Source: Rhodocytophaga aerolata
GTDB taxonomy: Bacteria > Bacteroidota > Bacteroidia > Cytophagales > 172606-1
Reading direction: 5' to 3'
DNA: 64,000 nt
Assembly (NCBI RefSeq): GCF_030503435.1
Contig: NZ_JAUKPO010000001.1
Span: 806,001-870,000, forward strand
In this document: piece after piece, positions 8,918-17,327 of the stretch
Numbering within the stretch: the first letter of the stretch is position 1
Layout: every line of letters starts with the position of its first letter
Program-made: the position numbers and the translations under genes
Notes under the pieces: model-generated
What the model saw: the letters and a program-made list of their open reading frames with translations, nothing else
Databases searched by the model: none
Told to the model about the DNA's origin: nothing

Positions 8918-9433
8918 ATGCACCCACATACATCTGCTGCTTACTGGATTGAAAAACTACAAATGCTGCCACATCCGGAGGGCGGGTATTATGCAGAAAC
9001 CTATAGAAGCAGCGAAACAATAGAGGCCGGCTACTTACCCAGCCGGTATAATGGCGACCGCACCTTTAGCACGGCTATTTATTTTCTGGTGGAAGGCAGT
9101 AAATTTTCTGCACTTCACCGGATTGCTTCTGACGAACTTTGGCATTTTTATACTGGGAGTACCTTAACTGTTTATGCTATAGCGCCTGATGGACATTTGC
9201 AGACCATCCATTTGGGAAATAATCCGGAAGCCGGGGAGGTTTTTCAGGCAGTAGTAAAAGCCGGATGCTGGTTTGGCTCTAAGGTGGAAGATCCTACAGG
9301 GTTTGCATTGGTGGGTTGTACGGTAGCTCCAGGGTTTGATTTTGCCGATTTTGAACTCGCTAACCGCAAAGAACTGGTAACTCTATATCCGCAGCATGGC
9401 CATATTATTGAAGCCTTTACAAATCCACTATAG
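8918..9433 (+). CDS. cupin_5 (DUF985) family protein
   Basis: A 171-residue cytosolic protein matching the DUF985/cupin_5 family. The N-terminus has LPHPEGGYYAETYRS. The core has STAIYFLVEGSKFSALHRIASDELWHFYTGS, in which the His and Glu residues sit as cupin metal ligands, and later strands include AGCWFGSKV and VAPGFDFADFEL. Family structures show a double-stranded beta-helix; a sugar-related or epimerase-like role has been proposed for relatives, but no substrate is visible here. It converges on modC with only 15 bp between the stop codons. Confidence 0.88.
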   Translation: MHPHTSAAYWIEKLQMLPHPEGGYYAETYRSSETIEAGYLPSRYNGDRTFSTAIYFLVEGSKFSALHRIASDELWHFYTGSTLTVYAIAPDGHLQTIHLGNNPEAGEVFQAVVKAGCWFGSKVEDPTGFALVGCTVAPGFDFADFELANRKELVTLYPQHGHIIEAFTNPL

Positions 9434-9448
9434 GCTATTTAACTAAAG

Positions 9449-10321
9449 TTAAAGTTTTTTAATAATCGGATTAAAAGCTTTAGAAAATACCATAACCTGA
9501 CTGCCTATAGCAAGTTGCTCGGCTTCCTCTTTGGTAGCAATTGTTTTAATAATGCTATTTCCAGTTAGGATTTCAATAATGTATACTACCTCACCAGGCA
9601 CTATGCGGACTACTTCACCAGTCAGTTGTATTTTGCTGCTCAGGCGTTTTTCGCTGAATACTTCATCTGGCTTCCCACTTTTACTAATGCTGCCTTCTTC
9701 TATAATAAGCACTTTATTTGCCAGCCTGTATATTTCTGCCAGATCGTGACTAACAAGTAACGTAGTTGTCTGGAATTGCCGGTGCAGCAGATGGATTTCT
9801 TCCCGCAGTTTATGCCGCATCTCCTGGTCAAGCGCAGATAAGGGCTCATCTAGCAGGAGTATGCTGGGACGGCGAACCAATGCCCGGGCCAGGGCAATCC
9901 GCTGTTTCTGTCCGCCGGATAGTGTAGTGGGTTTGCGGTGTGCCAACTTCTCCATAGACACCATAGTTAGCAGCTGTTTAATAAATTCCTGATCTGGTTT
10001 ATTTCCTGAGGCATATTGCAGGTTTTCCAGAACAGTCATGTTGGGAAATAAGGCAAAATCCTGAAATACAAATCCAATGCTACGTTTTTGCGGAGGCAGA
10101 TTAATTTTTTTCTGTGTGTCCAGCCATACCTGGCCATCTACTTCTATATAGCCCTGTTCCGGTTGAATCAAGCCGGCTAACAAACGTAAAAAGGTAGTTT
10201 TTCCTGCCCCAGATCTACCATAAATGGCAGTAAAGCTACCCGTTTCCAGAGAGGTTTCTATCTGTAATGCCTTTTCTCCTTCACTCATCGATAAGGTTTT
10301 TCTCACCTGTATCCGGATCAT
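9449..10321 (-). CDS. modC: molybdate ABC transporter ATP-binding protein
   Basis: A 290-residue ATPase that powers molybdate import. It has Walker A GRSGAGKTTFL (near 35-45), Q-loop FVFQDFALFPNMTV, signature LSGGQKQR, Walker B SILLLDEPLSALD and switch LLVSHD. The C-terminal part (about 230-290) is a TOBE/Mop-like domain, the usual ModC regulatory extension. The start ATG overlaps the modB stop by four bases, so translation is probably coupled. It is the last gene of a minus-strand molybdate operon. Confidence 0.94.
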   Translation of the reverse strand: MIRIQVRKTLSMSEGEKALQIETSLETGSFTAIYGRSGAGKTTFLRLLAGLIQPEQGYIEVDGQVWLDTQKKINLPPQKRSIGFVFQDFALFPNMTVLENLQYASGNKPDQEFIKQLLTMVSMEKLAHRKPTTLSGGQKQRIALARALVRRPSILLLDEPLSALDQEMRHKLREEIHLLHRQFQTTTLLVSHDLAEIYRLANKVLIIEEGSISKSGKPDEVFSEKRLSSKIQLTGEVVRIVPGEVVYIIEILTGNSIIKTIATKEEAEQLAIGSQVMVFSKAFNPIIKKL

Positions 10322-10995
10322 TCTTTTGTATAGTTTAGTAACCGCTTATTTATTATATAAACCAGGAGCAGTATCGTAAAAGAGAGCAGAAGTAAGATAG
10401 AGGAATACACGTGAGCAGCTTCGTAATTCAGGGTTTCTACTTCGTCGTAGATAGCAATAGAGGCTACTTTAGTTTCTTCCGGAATGTTGCCCCCAATCAT
10501 TAATACCAATCCGAATTCTCCAATGGTATGAGCAAAAGAAAGTACGATTCCTGAGAATAGCGCAGGCTTTATATTGGGCAGCAATACTTGAAACATTGTT
10601 TGTAGTTTGCTTTTTCCTAAGGTATACGAGGCTTCTTTCAGGCTTGCAGGCAAAGCCTCCAATCCCGCTTGTATGGGTTGTACCATAAACGGCAGGCTAT
10701 AAAGAATGGATGCCACCACTAATCCTTCAAAGGAAAAAACCAACCGTATATCAAATACCCTTTCCAGAAAACTGCCTAACCAACCTGTAGGACTAAATGC
10801 CAGTAATAAATAAAAGCCTAGTACTGAAGGCGGTAGTACCAAAGGTAAACTAATGAAGGCTTCCAGTATAGACTTGCTTTTGTGTGTAATGCCAGCCAGA
10901 AAAGAAGCCAGCGGAATTCCCAGGATCAGCAAGAAGAAGGTGGTAGTAAAAGCCAGTTGAAAGGTAAGCAGCAGCGGGCCATAATCTATGTTCAT
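10318..10995 (-). CDS. modB: molybdate ABC transporter permease
   Basis: A 225-residue inner-membrane permease with about five to six hydrophobic helices. The EAA-like loop, where ModC docks, is visible as LEALPASLKEASYTLGKSKLQ, followed by VLLPNIKPALFSGIVLSFAHTIGEFG, a region typical of ModB. It ends by overlapping modC and starts 3 bp after the stop of the di-Mop gene, consistent with one transcript. It forms the channel that accepts molybdate from ModA. Confidence 0.94.
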   Translation of the reverse strand: MNIDYGPLLLTFQLAFTTTFFLLILGIPLASFLAGITHKSKSILEAFISLPLVLPPSVLGFYLLLAFSPTGWLGSFLERVFDIRLVFSFEGLVVASILYSLPFMVQPIQAGLEALPASLKEASYTLGKSKLQTMFQVLLPNIKPALFSGIVLSFAHTIGEFGLVLMIGGNIPEETKVASIAIYDEVETLNYEAAHVYSSILLLLSFTILLLVYIINKRLLNYTKE

Positions 10996-10998
10996 GAA

Positions 10999-11403
10999 TC
11001 AGATAGCTTCCATAATAGATATTTCATTTGTTTTTACCAGGCCCTCTACGTGGTCGCCTACTTGTAAATGCAACCTGTGAACAGATTGGGTGGTAATAAT
11101 GGAATATAATAGCTGTCCTTTAAAATCCAAGGCAATTTTAGATACTATTTTTCCAGGCTCAATTGACCGGATAATCCCCGGAAAACGGTTCCGTAAGCTT
11201 AGCCCTCCTGTTAAATGCTTGGCTATAGACATTTCAGTTTCTTTAAAAATAAGGAATACATTATTTGCCTGTTTCAGATAAGAAGCCGTTTGCGGGGTAT
11301 CTATCACTAATGAAAAAAATTCTGTTCCTTCTGCCAGTATTCCTACCAGAGAGATATTGCCATCTGTTTCAATACTTGTAATTACGCCATTGAGCTGATT
11401 CAT
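10999..11403 (-). CDS. stand-alone di-Mop (TOBE) molybdate-binding protein
   Basis: A 134-residue protein made of two TOBE/Mop units (about 1-65 and 68-134). The first opens NQLNGVITSIE and the second FPGIIRSIE, and each contains an EMSIAK- or EISIMEA-like end. Such di-Mop modules bind molybdate or tungstate and form the sensor half of ModE. Here it is a separate gene between modA and modB, while the DNA-binding half is encoded at 12751. It may store molybdate or supply the sensing domain in trans; that role is inference. Its start overlaps the modA stop by four bases. Confidence 0.85.
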   Translation of the reverse strand: MNQLNGVITSIETDGNISLVGILAEGTEFFSLVIDTPQTASYLKQANNVFLIFKETEMSIAKHLTGGLSLRNRFPGIIRSIEPGKIVSKIALDFKGQLLYSIITTQSVHRLHLQVGDHVEGLVKTNEISIMEAI

Positions 11404-12146
11404 GGGAGACGGTAGCCGTAGGTTTGAAAGATATTTTTTGCTTTGGTGGTGAATAGAAAATCATAAAATTGCCGGGCTGCTGCCTGGTTGCGGGTTGCAG
11501 CACTTTTCAACATAACCACTCCTTGTGCAATAGGTGTATACGTCTGTTGATCTACCTCTATCCATTGCCCTTTATTCTGCATGGAAGGTTCTTGTACAAC
11601 TGATTTAGCTGTAAAGGCCAGGTCTGCTACTCCAGTTAATAAATACTGATTAACGCCGGCAATACTTTCGGCATACACCAGCTTGGGTTCTGCTTGGTCG
11701 TATAGCCTATTTTTACGCAGTGCCTGCACGGCTGCTTCTCCATAAGGAGCCAGTTTAGGATTTGCTATGGCTATTTTTTTTACAGATACCTCATTTACGG
11801 TTTGTAAACCTTTATTTAAATTTTTATCTATTAAACTCCACATCACTAACACGCCATAGGCATATACGTTAGGTTTATCTTCTGTTAAACCACTATCATA
11901 TAAAGCTTGTGGGTATTTCATATCCGCTGAAAGGAACACATCAAATGGGGCCCCTTGTTGTATTTGTGTGGTTAGCTTGCCAGAAGAGCTAATAATTAAC
12001 TGTGTATCAATCCCTGTTTCTTTTTCAAACGATCCTTTTAAAGCTTCCGCTACAAATTGTGCATTAGCCGCTACCGCTACTCTAATCTTTTGACTATACC
12101 CAGGCTGAAACAAACTTATAAAAACAAGCAAGCATATATATCGCAT
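11400..12146 (-). CDS. modA: molybdate-binding periplasmic protein
   Basis: A 248-residue substrate-binding protein with a signal peptide (about 1-18, ending PGYSQ). It then shows the ModA pattern: VAVAANAQFVAEALKGSFE, a SSGKL segment that provides oxyanion ligands, GAPFDVFLSAD, and later APYGEAAVQAL, AESIAGVNQYL and ADLAFTAKS. It captures molybdate outside the inner membrane and delivers it to ModB. It is encoded between the molybdopterin-type protein and the di-Mop gene on the same strand, with very short gaps. Confidence 0.94.
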   Translation of the reverse strand: MRYICLLVFISLFQPGYSQKIRVAVAANAQFVAEALKGSFEKETGIDTQLIISSSGKLTTQIQQGAPFDVFLSADMKYPQALYDSGLTEDKPNVYAYGVLVMWSLIDKNLNKGLQTVNEVSVKKIAIANPKLAPYGEAAVQALRKNRLYDQAEPKLVYAESIAGVNQYLLTGVADLAFTAKSVVQEPSMQNKGQWIEVDQQTYTPIAQGVVMLKSAATRNQAAARQFYDFLFTTKAKNIFQTYGYRLP

Positions 12147-12158
12147 AGGAGATAATTA

Positions 12159-12686
12159 CTATAATTTGGCCACTTTAATCGATTTTACCCATCGTACATG
12201 CCTGGGACCTGTAATGGTATCGGCTGTACAGATGAGCACAAAGGGACCATCCTCCACTATTTCTTTGCTGTTCTCCTCAAATAAAACATATACAGAGTCT
12301 CCGGTTTTATTGTTATATAGTTCATTCCATGAAAAAAGCACCTCATAGCCATCAGTTGCAGAAATAAGTACATAATACTTTCCTCTTTCTTTAGAATTGG
12401 CCATAGTTATTTTTGCTTCGTTCAGCAAATCTTTTAATAGCACCCCTTTATAACTGCCTATGGTACGTTTTACTTCGCCTTTAGAAGAGACAATAGTATA
12501 ATTTTTTCCTTCCACTACCTTCCTTTTCTTTAAAGAAGCCACTGAAATGGAAAGAGGCTTTTCTACCAATCCTTCTACCTGCACTTCTGTAACAGATGGA
12601 AAGGCAGGTGTATCACTAGCTTTGGCTTGCGCAAGCACTTCAATACCAAACACATATAAAAGCAACAAGCAAACAATATTTTTCAT
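12159..12686 (-). CDS. secreted molybdopterin-type oxidoreductase domain protein
   Basis: About 175 residues from the ATG at 12684-12686. I preferred this to an upstream start because the signal peptide (NIVCLLLLYVFGIEVLAQ) begins there. The mature part resembles the molybdopterin-binding fold of the sulfite oxidase family: EVQVEGLVEKPLSISVASLKK, GSYKGVLLKDLLNEA, ATDGYEVLFSW, and ITGPRHVRWVKSIKV at the end. In that family a cysteine ligates molybdenum; I do not see it at an equivalent place, so it may be a reduced or non-catalytic relative. Its position next to modA links it to molybdenum use. Confidence 0.75.
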   Translation of the reverse strand: MKNIVCLLLLYVFGIEVLAQAKASDTPAFPSVTEVQVEGLVEKPLSISVASLKKRKVVEGKNYTIVSSKGEVKRTIGSYKGVLLKDLLNEAKITMANSKERGKYYVLISATDGYEVLFSWNELYNNKTGDSVYVLFEENSKEIVEDGPFVLICTADTITGPRHVRWVKSIKVAKL

Positions 12687-12750
12687 AGAATAGCATCGAT
12701 ATATACACCAATATACAACGAAAACTAGTATTTGCCAGCTACGCAAGGTC

Positions 12751-13110
12751 TCAGGTTGAAAAAGTTTTATGAAAGGCTGCTTTTTCTTGCTCCAAAAATG
12801 TACAAAAACGTTGATGAAGCGCTTTAAAATAGACTATTAATTCTTCCCCATACGCTGTTATTTGTGCTCCTCCGCCACTTTGCCCGCCTTTTTGTGTTAT
12901 CACCACAGGTTGATCGGCAACTTCATTTAATTCATCAATTAGCAGCCAGGCTTTTCTATACGACAAGTTCATTGCTTTGGCTGCCTGTGAAATAGACCCA
13001 TGCTCTTTAATTAATTCCATTAGCTGAACCTTACCAGGCCCAATAAATTTAATATCATTCACTTCTATCCATATTCTTCCTTTTACTTCTACTGGTTTAT
13101 TCATACCCAT
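12751..13110 (-). CDS. ModE-like winged-helix regulator lacking the sensor domain
   Basis: A 119-residue LysR-type winged helix of the ModE N-terminal kind: KVQLMELIKEHGSISQAAKAMNLSYRKAWLLIDELNE, followed by the wing VVITQKGGQSGGGAQIT. Full ModE carries two Mop domains after this; they are absent here and are found as a separate gene at 10999. The protein probably represses the molybdate operon it heads when molybdate is plentiful, but how it senses the anion without its own Mop domains is not shown. It lies 5 bp after the DUF1697 gene stop. Confidence 0.88.
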   Translation of the reverse strand: MGMNKPVEVKGRIWIEVNDIKFIGPGKVQLMELIKEHGSISQAAKAMNLSYRKAWLLIDELNEVADQPVVITQKGGQSGGGAQITAYGEELIVYFKALHQRFCTFLEQEKAAFHKTFST

Positions 13111-13115
13111 TATTA

Positions 13116-13673
13116 CTAAGCTAATCCTAATTTCTGGTGTGCAATTCTTAACAATTCATTCATTGTGCGCCAGTTACGGGTAGTGGCCATTACCTGGAGT
13201 TTTCTTTCAAAAAATGTATTAGTTAATTTGGTTCGCCCATAGCCATTAGGGCAATACAGGTATATTACTTTATCATCCATCACGAATTCATCTGGCTCAA
13301 AAGTAAGCGCCTGGCATTTTTCTATAGCCTGCAAAGCAGGCGCATGCTGTAAAAAAGTAACATGTAGTTTATCTTTTTCTATATTATGGCGTTGCAAAAA
13401 TGGATTTCGGGTTATAACTGCCTCCAAATCAGTAGCTGTGCTGATAAATACTGGTATGTCAAAAGTATACTCTTTATATAGGGCTTTTGTAATAAGCTCC
13501 GCCAGATAATCCGCATCTGAATGTGATGAGGTAAATACTACATTTCCGCTTTGTATATAGGTTCGTACGTTTTCCAGATCTAGCCCTTGGTATAGCTTTT
13601 CTAACTCCTGCATACGCACTTTTTTAGTGCCACTCACATTGATGCCCCGAAGCATAGTTACATAAGTTATCAT
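13116..13673 (-). CDS. DUF1697 family protein
   Basis: A 185-residue protein with the diagnostic DUF1697 start, TYVTMLRGINVSGTKKVRMQEL, then TYIQSGNVVFTS, RNPFL and a C-terminal LTNTFFERKLQVMATTRNWRTMNELL. The family is widespread and predicted cytosolic, with no established reaction. It is in line with the DUF1801 gene upstream (27 bp) and the ModE-like gene downstream (5 bp), so it may be transcribed with them. Nothing in the sequence ties it to molybdenum. Confidence 0.9.
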   Translation of the reverse strand: MITYVTMLRGINVSGTKKVRMQELEKLYQGLDLENVRTYIQSGNVVFTSSHSDADYLAELITKALYKEYTFDIPVFISTATDLEAVITRNPFLQRHNIEKDKLHVTFLQHAPALQAIEKCQALTFEPDEFVMDDKVIYLYCPNGYGRTKLTNTFFERKLQVMATTRNWRTMNELLRIAHQKLGLA

Positions 13674-13700
13674 AGTCTGTCTGAGTAAAAAACGTTGAAA

Positions 13701-14066
13701 TTAACTGGTTTCATCAACTATCAAAGCTTCTTGTATCCATTGCCTCACTTGCGGCCAGTTGATCTGGGAAATGGAGACATAATGCACGGCTATTACTTCT
13801 TTTCTACCATTGCTTTGTAGCAATCCTTCTTCATTGCTCATCAGGTATCCTTTGCAAAAACCTAAAGCCACTCCTTCGGTAAGTCCGCCGTTTGGTACAG
13901 AGGCCGGCCATATAAAACAAACTCTGCTTTTTCTATAGTAGTAAGGAACACCATATGAAAGTTTCTCACGCAGCATAGGGGCCGTCTCTAAAATACAATT
14001 TCGCAGACCAAGAATTATCTTTTTTTCATTCTCTGGTAAGTTAGCAATCAGGTCTTTTACAAACAT
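13701..14066 (-). CDS. DUF1801 domain protein
   Basis: A 121-residue protein of the DUF1801 (YdhG-like) type: an N-terminal helical part (LIANLPENEKKIILGLRNCILE) is followed by EKLSYGVPYYYRKSRVCFIWP and LGFCKGYLM, with a C-terminal helix WIQEAL. Family members are small cytosolic proteins of unknown biochemical role. It sits 8 bp after the AlkC-like gene stop and 27 bp before the DUF1697 gene, all on the minus strand. Confidence 0.85.
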   Translation of the reverse strand: MFVKDLIANLPENEKKIILGLRNCILETAPMLREKLSYGVPYYYRKSRVCFIWPASVPNGGLTEGVALGFCKGYLMSNEEGLLQSNGRKEVIAVHYVSISQINWPQVRQWIQEALIVDETS

Positions 14067-14074
14067 TGGATATG

Positions 14075-15175
14075 TTATGGGATATGAAGGTAAAAAGGTG
14101 TTTCTGCCTCGATTTCGCCATTGAGCATAATACCCAGGGTATGCTTTCCCGGATATAAAGTGCGGGTAGAATAGTGCTGCAGCTTCACTTTTTTGCGGAT
14201 GGTAAACTTCTCTCCCCTGTCTAATTTTTTTTCGGCCAAGTAAAATACTTTTTTGCTTGCTTTGCCATTTTGCCTGGCGAAATCAATTATGTATTGAAGC
14301 CTTATTTCTACTGCTTGCCGGGCCATACAGGAAAAAGTAAACTCTAGGGTTTCATTCAATTGAAAAGTATCCTTATTTAAAATCACGGGAAATACTTCCA
14401 CTACCTGTTTTGCTCCAAATCCGAATAATTGAAGGGCGTGTTCATGGCCAGTTTTAAGTAAGGTACGGCAAGCATGTTTGAGTAATTTATCTGTATTGGA
14501 ATTAGCATTCTTCCATCTTGCCGCAAGTTGTAATACTACCTGAGGATGATCTTTAGATATATCATTTAAGTTATTTGCTACACTGCGGCGTACATACTCT
14601 GATGGATCAGCTTTTAAGTTTTCCAGAATAGGTAGAATAAGTGAAGGATCATTTTTCAGGAATGGGACAGCCATAGCCCAAGGGAGCCGTGGACGGCAAC
14701 CTTCACTAGCTAATCTCCTTACATGTAAGTTGGGGTGCGTAGACCATACGAGCATGGTTTGGAGCATTTGCTGCGGATAAGTTAGTAAAAATGGCCGTAC
14801 AGCAAATTCTGCACTGGCAAGAGAAGTTATTTCCTGTAAGGCATTAACTGATGGCTCAAAATAGTTTAAACCAAATTGCTCTACATAATCTGGTAAAAAC
14901 ATAAAGGCAAATGAATTGGCAAACCCTGCCTGTTGAGCTTTCTGTTTAATCTGAACCAAATAGGGAACAGCCTGCGGAAAATCTGTTGGCAAAAAAACAG
15001 CTAAAACCCGGCTAATATGCTGCATTCTGGCTTTTAATTCCAATGTTTCCCAGGCGGGAATGAAAATACGTCTAAAAAAATCTTTTTTGTTAAAATCTGG
15101 TACTGCTTCTTCTACTATCGTACTTAAATGCTCAAAAAACTGAGCATTGTACATATTCTTTAGCAAGTCAGGCAT
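14075..15175 (-). CDS. AlkC-like DNA alkylation repair protein
   Basis: A 366-residue alpha-helical protein of HEAT-like repeats, resembling the AlkC branch of the AlkD/AlkC DNA glycosylases that remove alkylated bases. Supporting segments are WETLELKARMQHISRVLA, HPNLHVRRLASEGCRPRLPWA and SEYVRRSVANNLNDISKDHP. The last 95 residues or so (from FPVILNKDTF) form a predicted beta-sandwich, matching AlkC proteins that carry a C-terminal Ig-like domain. It heads a run of closely spaced minus-strand genes leading to the molybdate operon. Confidence 0.87.
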   Translation of the reverse strand: MPDLLKNMYNAQFFEHLSTIVEEAVPDFNKKDFFRRIFIPAWETLELKARMQHISRVLAVFLPTDFPQAVPYLVQIKQKAQQAGFANSFAFMFLPDYVEQFGLNYFEPSVNALQEITSLASAEFAVRPFLLTYPQQMLQTMLVWSTHPNLHVRRLASEGCRPRLPWAMAVPFLKNDPSLILPILENLKADPSEYVRRSVANNLNDISKDHPQVVLQLAARWKNANSNTDKLLKHACRTLLKTGHEHALQLFGFGAKQVVEVFPVILNKDTFQLNETLEFTFSCMARQAVEIRLQYIIDFARQNGKASKKVFYLAEKKLDRGEKFTIRKKVKLQHYSTRTLYPGKHTLGIMLNGEIEAETPFYLHIP

Positions 15176-15269
15176 GGAAATTTAGCGATTGGAGGTGGCC
15201 AGGGGATGGCAAAGTAATAAACTAAAATTAAATATATTATAAAGTGAAATTGTTGTTTCCAGCTACCTA

Positions 15270-15737
15270 TCACCAGGAAGAAAATGGATTTTTAATCAGA
15301 CTGGCATTATAATATTTCGGCTGCATGGTTACTTCTTCACCTATCCAGGGTGGTAAATCTATGGGCTGAAACTCATCTTCCAGCTCTACCTCAGCTACTA
15401 CTAAGCCTTTGTTTTCTGCCTCAAATTCATCTATTTCCCAAAGCAAATTGTTATACATAAGTTTGTAGCGTATTTTCTCAATAAGGGGTTTTTCGCATAG
15501 CTGGGTTAACATTTCTATGGCCTCTTCATAAGGTATTTCGTATTCATACTCACTTCTAACAGCACCCATAGTTTTCCCTTTTATGGTAAGGTAAGCCATG
15601 TTCTCAATTGTTCTGATTCTGACTACTCTGTCTGGATGACTGCTGATATAACCCTGTCTATAATAAACACCGGTAGTTAGTTGATTTTTCCAGCTATCAT
15701 CTTTTATCAGAAATTTCTTTTCTATTTCTAATCCCAT
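15270..15737 (-). CDS. CYTH domain protein (triphosphate tunnel fold)
   Basis: A 155-residue CYTH protein. It opens GLEIEKKFLIK, the ExExK signature of triphosphate tunnel enzymes, then has YYRQGYIS, RVRIRTIENMAYLTIKGK and KIRYKLMYNNLLWEIDEFEAENKGLVVAEVELEDE, which supply the alternating basic and acidic tunnel residues. The family hydrolyses triphosphate or related phosphates. The CHAD protein encoded just upstream on the same strand fits the known CYTH-CHAD association with polyphosphate metabolism. The exact substrate is not determinable. Confidence 0.92.
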   Translation of the reverse strand: MGLEIEKKFLIKDDSWKNQLTTGVYYRQGYISSHPDRVVRIRTIENMAYLTIKGKTMGAVRSEYEYEIPYEEAIEMLTQLCEKPLIEKIRYKLMYNNLLWEIDEFEAENKGLVVAEVELEDEFQPIDLPPWIGEEVTMQPKYYNASLIKNPFSSW

Positions 15738-15788
15738 ACTATTAAATAAGCATATAAATAAAAATTAAACAAAAAGCTGGCAAACGAC

Positions 15789-16715
15789 TTACGCTGGCTG
15801 TGTTATGGATTCTTCGGTACGCCAGATGTTCCAGTAAAGCTGAAGGCGTATGATAAAGTCTTTCGGTTTTTCTGCGTAAATCCGTTTAGCCAGCGGATGA
15901 ACCTGCTGTTGTAACGTGTTTCTATAACTTTCTATATGCATCAATAATTTATCAGCTGAAGATCTGCGGCCAAAGGTAAGTTGGCCAGATGTTATTTCTT
16001 CGTACAACATACCCATATCATGATCGTCGCCCAGTAGTTCCGATAATATTCCCAGCTGCACAGCATACGATTCCATCAAACCTTGCCAAACAGGCGTAAG
16101 CAGGCGGGTATGATACCAAAGTATCTTTACTTCTTTTCTAAATTCATGGAAACTGTCTATAGTCGGTTGTTTGCTTGCCTGTTCATAGGCTTTTTTACCC
16201 CTCGTATAGACTAACTGAATGCTAGCAGAAAGTTCATCGAACGAGTGTTGGGCCATTGCAATATCCGGTAGATTTTGTTGGGCTTCTTTTAAGGCTGAAA
16301 GTACTGCAGTGATAGCCTCTTTATTTTTGAAAAAACCCTCTGATACCTCCATTTGCTTAGCTAATAGTTGTTTGCGCAATTGGAAGCAAGCGGTTCTGGG
16401 CATAGCTTTTCTGTCTGATTTTCTCAGTTTCTCTACTGTTTTAATCATTACAGCAGCCTCCCTGACATGGGAAAGCATATGCCCTATATTCCGGTAGCGG
16501 ATATTTTCTTGCTTGAAAAGTTCTTTATCTAAAAGCTTTCTTACCAAACGTAGTACCGCCCGGATTTTTTTAATACTCTTCCGCACCTCATGCACAGCTT
16601 TATCAGGTTCACTGCCAAAGTTTTCCATACTATGGATAGCAGCTGCAAGTTCTTCGGCCCATATTCTCCGGATGTTTTCGGCAACAGATTCATCCCTGAT
16701 AAGTTCGTATGCCAT
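15789..16715 (-). CDS. CHAD domain protein
   Basis: A 308-residue helical protein with repeated basic histidine-containing helices. The first half has DKAVHEVRKSIKKIRAVLRLVRK and the second DSFHEFRKEVKILWYHTRLL, the pattern of CHAD domains that bind inorganic polyphosphate. LGDDHDMGML is also typical. Many bacteria fuse CHAD to CYTH; here they are separate neighbours, with CHAD first and a 51-bp gap before the CYTH gene. The likely role is polyphosphate binding or processing, by family inference. Confidence 0.92.
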   Translation of the reverse strand: MAYELIRDESVAENIRRIWAEELAAAIHSMENFGSEPDKAVHEVRKSIKKIRAVLRLVRKLLDKELFKQENIRYRNIGHMLSHVREAAVMIKTVEKLRKSDRKAMPRTACFQLRKQLLAKQMEVSEGFFKNKEAITAVLSALKEAQQNLPDIAMAQHSFDELSASIQLVYTRGKKAYEQASKQPTIDSFHEFRKEVKILWYHTRLLTPVWQGLMESYAVQLGILSELLGDDHDMGMLYEEITSGQLTFGRRSSADKLLMHIESYRNTLQQQVHPLAKRIYAEKPKDFIIRLQLYWNIWRTEESITQPA

Positions 16716-16812
16716 TCAATAGAGTATAGCTAATATGGAAAATAGAAGAAGGGCTATAAACAAAAAAACATACGCAAAGGCATGTTTTTTATAGAAGGAG
16801 TAAAGAATATGG

Positions 16813-17007
16813 TTATTGAGCAATTTTCACATTCACTGCATTCATGCCTTTTTTGCCTCTCTCAACATCATAAACTACCTGGTCGTTTTCACGAATTTCA
16901 TCGATCAGACCTGTAACATGTACAAAAATATCATCACCACCATCGGATGGTTTAATAAACCCAAAACCTTTTGAGTCATTGAAAAACTTAACGGTACCTT
17001 TTGGCAT
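16813..17007 (-). CDS. cold-shock domain protein
   Basis: A 64-residue CspA-type protein starting MPKGTVKFFND. It contains RNP-1 as KGFGFI (about 13-18) and RNP-2 as DIFVHV (about 26-31), the aromatic face that binds single-stranded nucleic acid. The ATG at 17005-17007 is chosen because the family starts there; an upstream alternative would add 14 unrelated residues. It has a long AT-rich upstream region, and long leaders are known for cold-shock mRNAs, but I cannot define one. It likely acts as an RNA chaperone. Confidence 0.95.
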   Translation of the reverse strand: MPKGTVKFFNDSKGFGFIKPSDGGDDIFVHVTGLIDEIRENDQVVYDVERGKKGMNAVNVKIAQ

Positions 17008-17327
17008 TTGATTGGTTATTAAAAAGTAGTAAAAATTTATTTCACACAAAGTAGTATATTTTTATTGTAAAATCAAATACCTTGTTTTACTGCCTTGAAA
17101 TTTGATTGTTTTAAGGCACAGCATTTCAGGTATATCCATTACTTACTACTTGTGCTCAGGTGGTTATTTTATAGGCTGATATACGCTTTAGAAAATCATC
17201 AAAAGTAGCTTTTCTTAATTCTAGCCCCTTTATTTATAATCAGTACGCACGTAATAATATAAGGCATTTATTTCAACTAGATCTTTCACTTATCTAGCAT
17301 ATTTGTATATATCAACTTACTCTTCGT
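17008..17327. other. gene-free spacer between divergent genes
   Basis: A 320-bp AT-rich region between the cold-shock gene (minus) and the small plus-strand gene at 17328. I see no further gene and no clear full-consensus promoter. It must hold both promoters and possibly a cold-shock leader. Confidence 0.5.

Noticed and set aside
9438-9461. A terminator between the cupin_5 gene and modC (TTTAACT/AGTTAAA with a T tract)
   Set aside because: The stem is all A-T but one pair, and it overlaps the modC coding end, so support is too weak to list.
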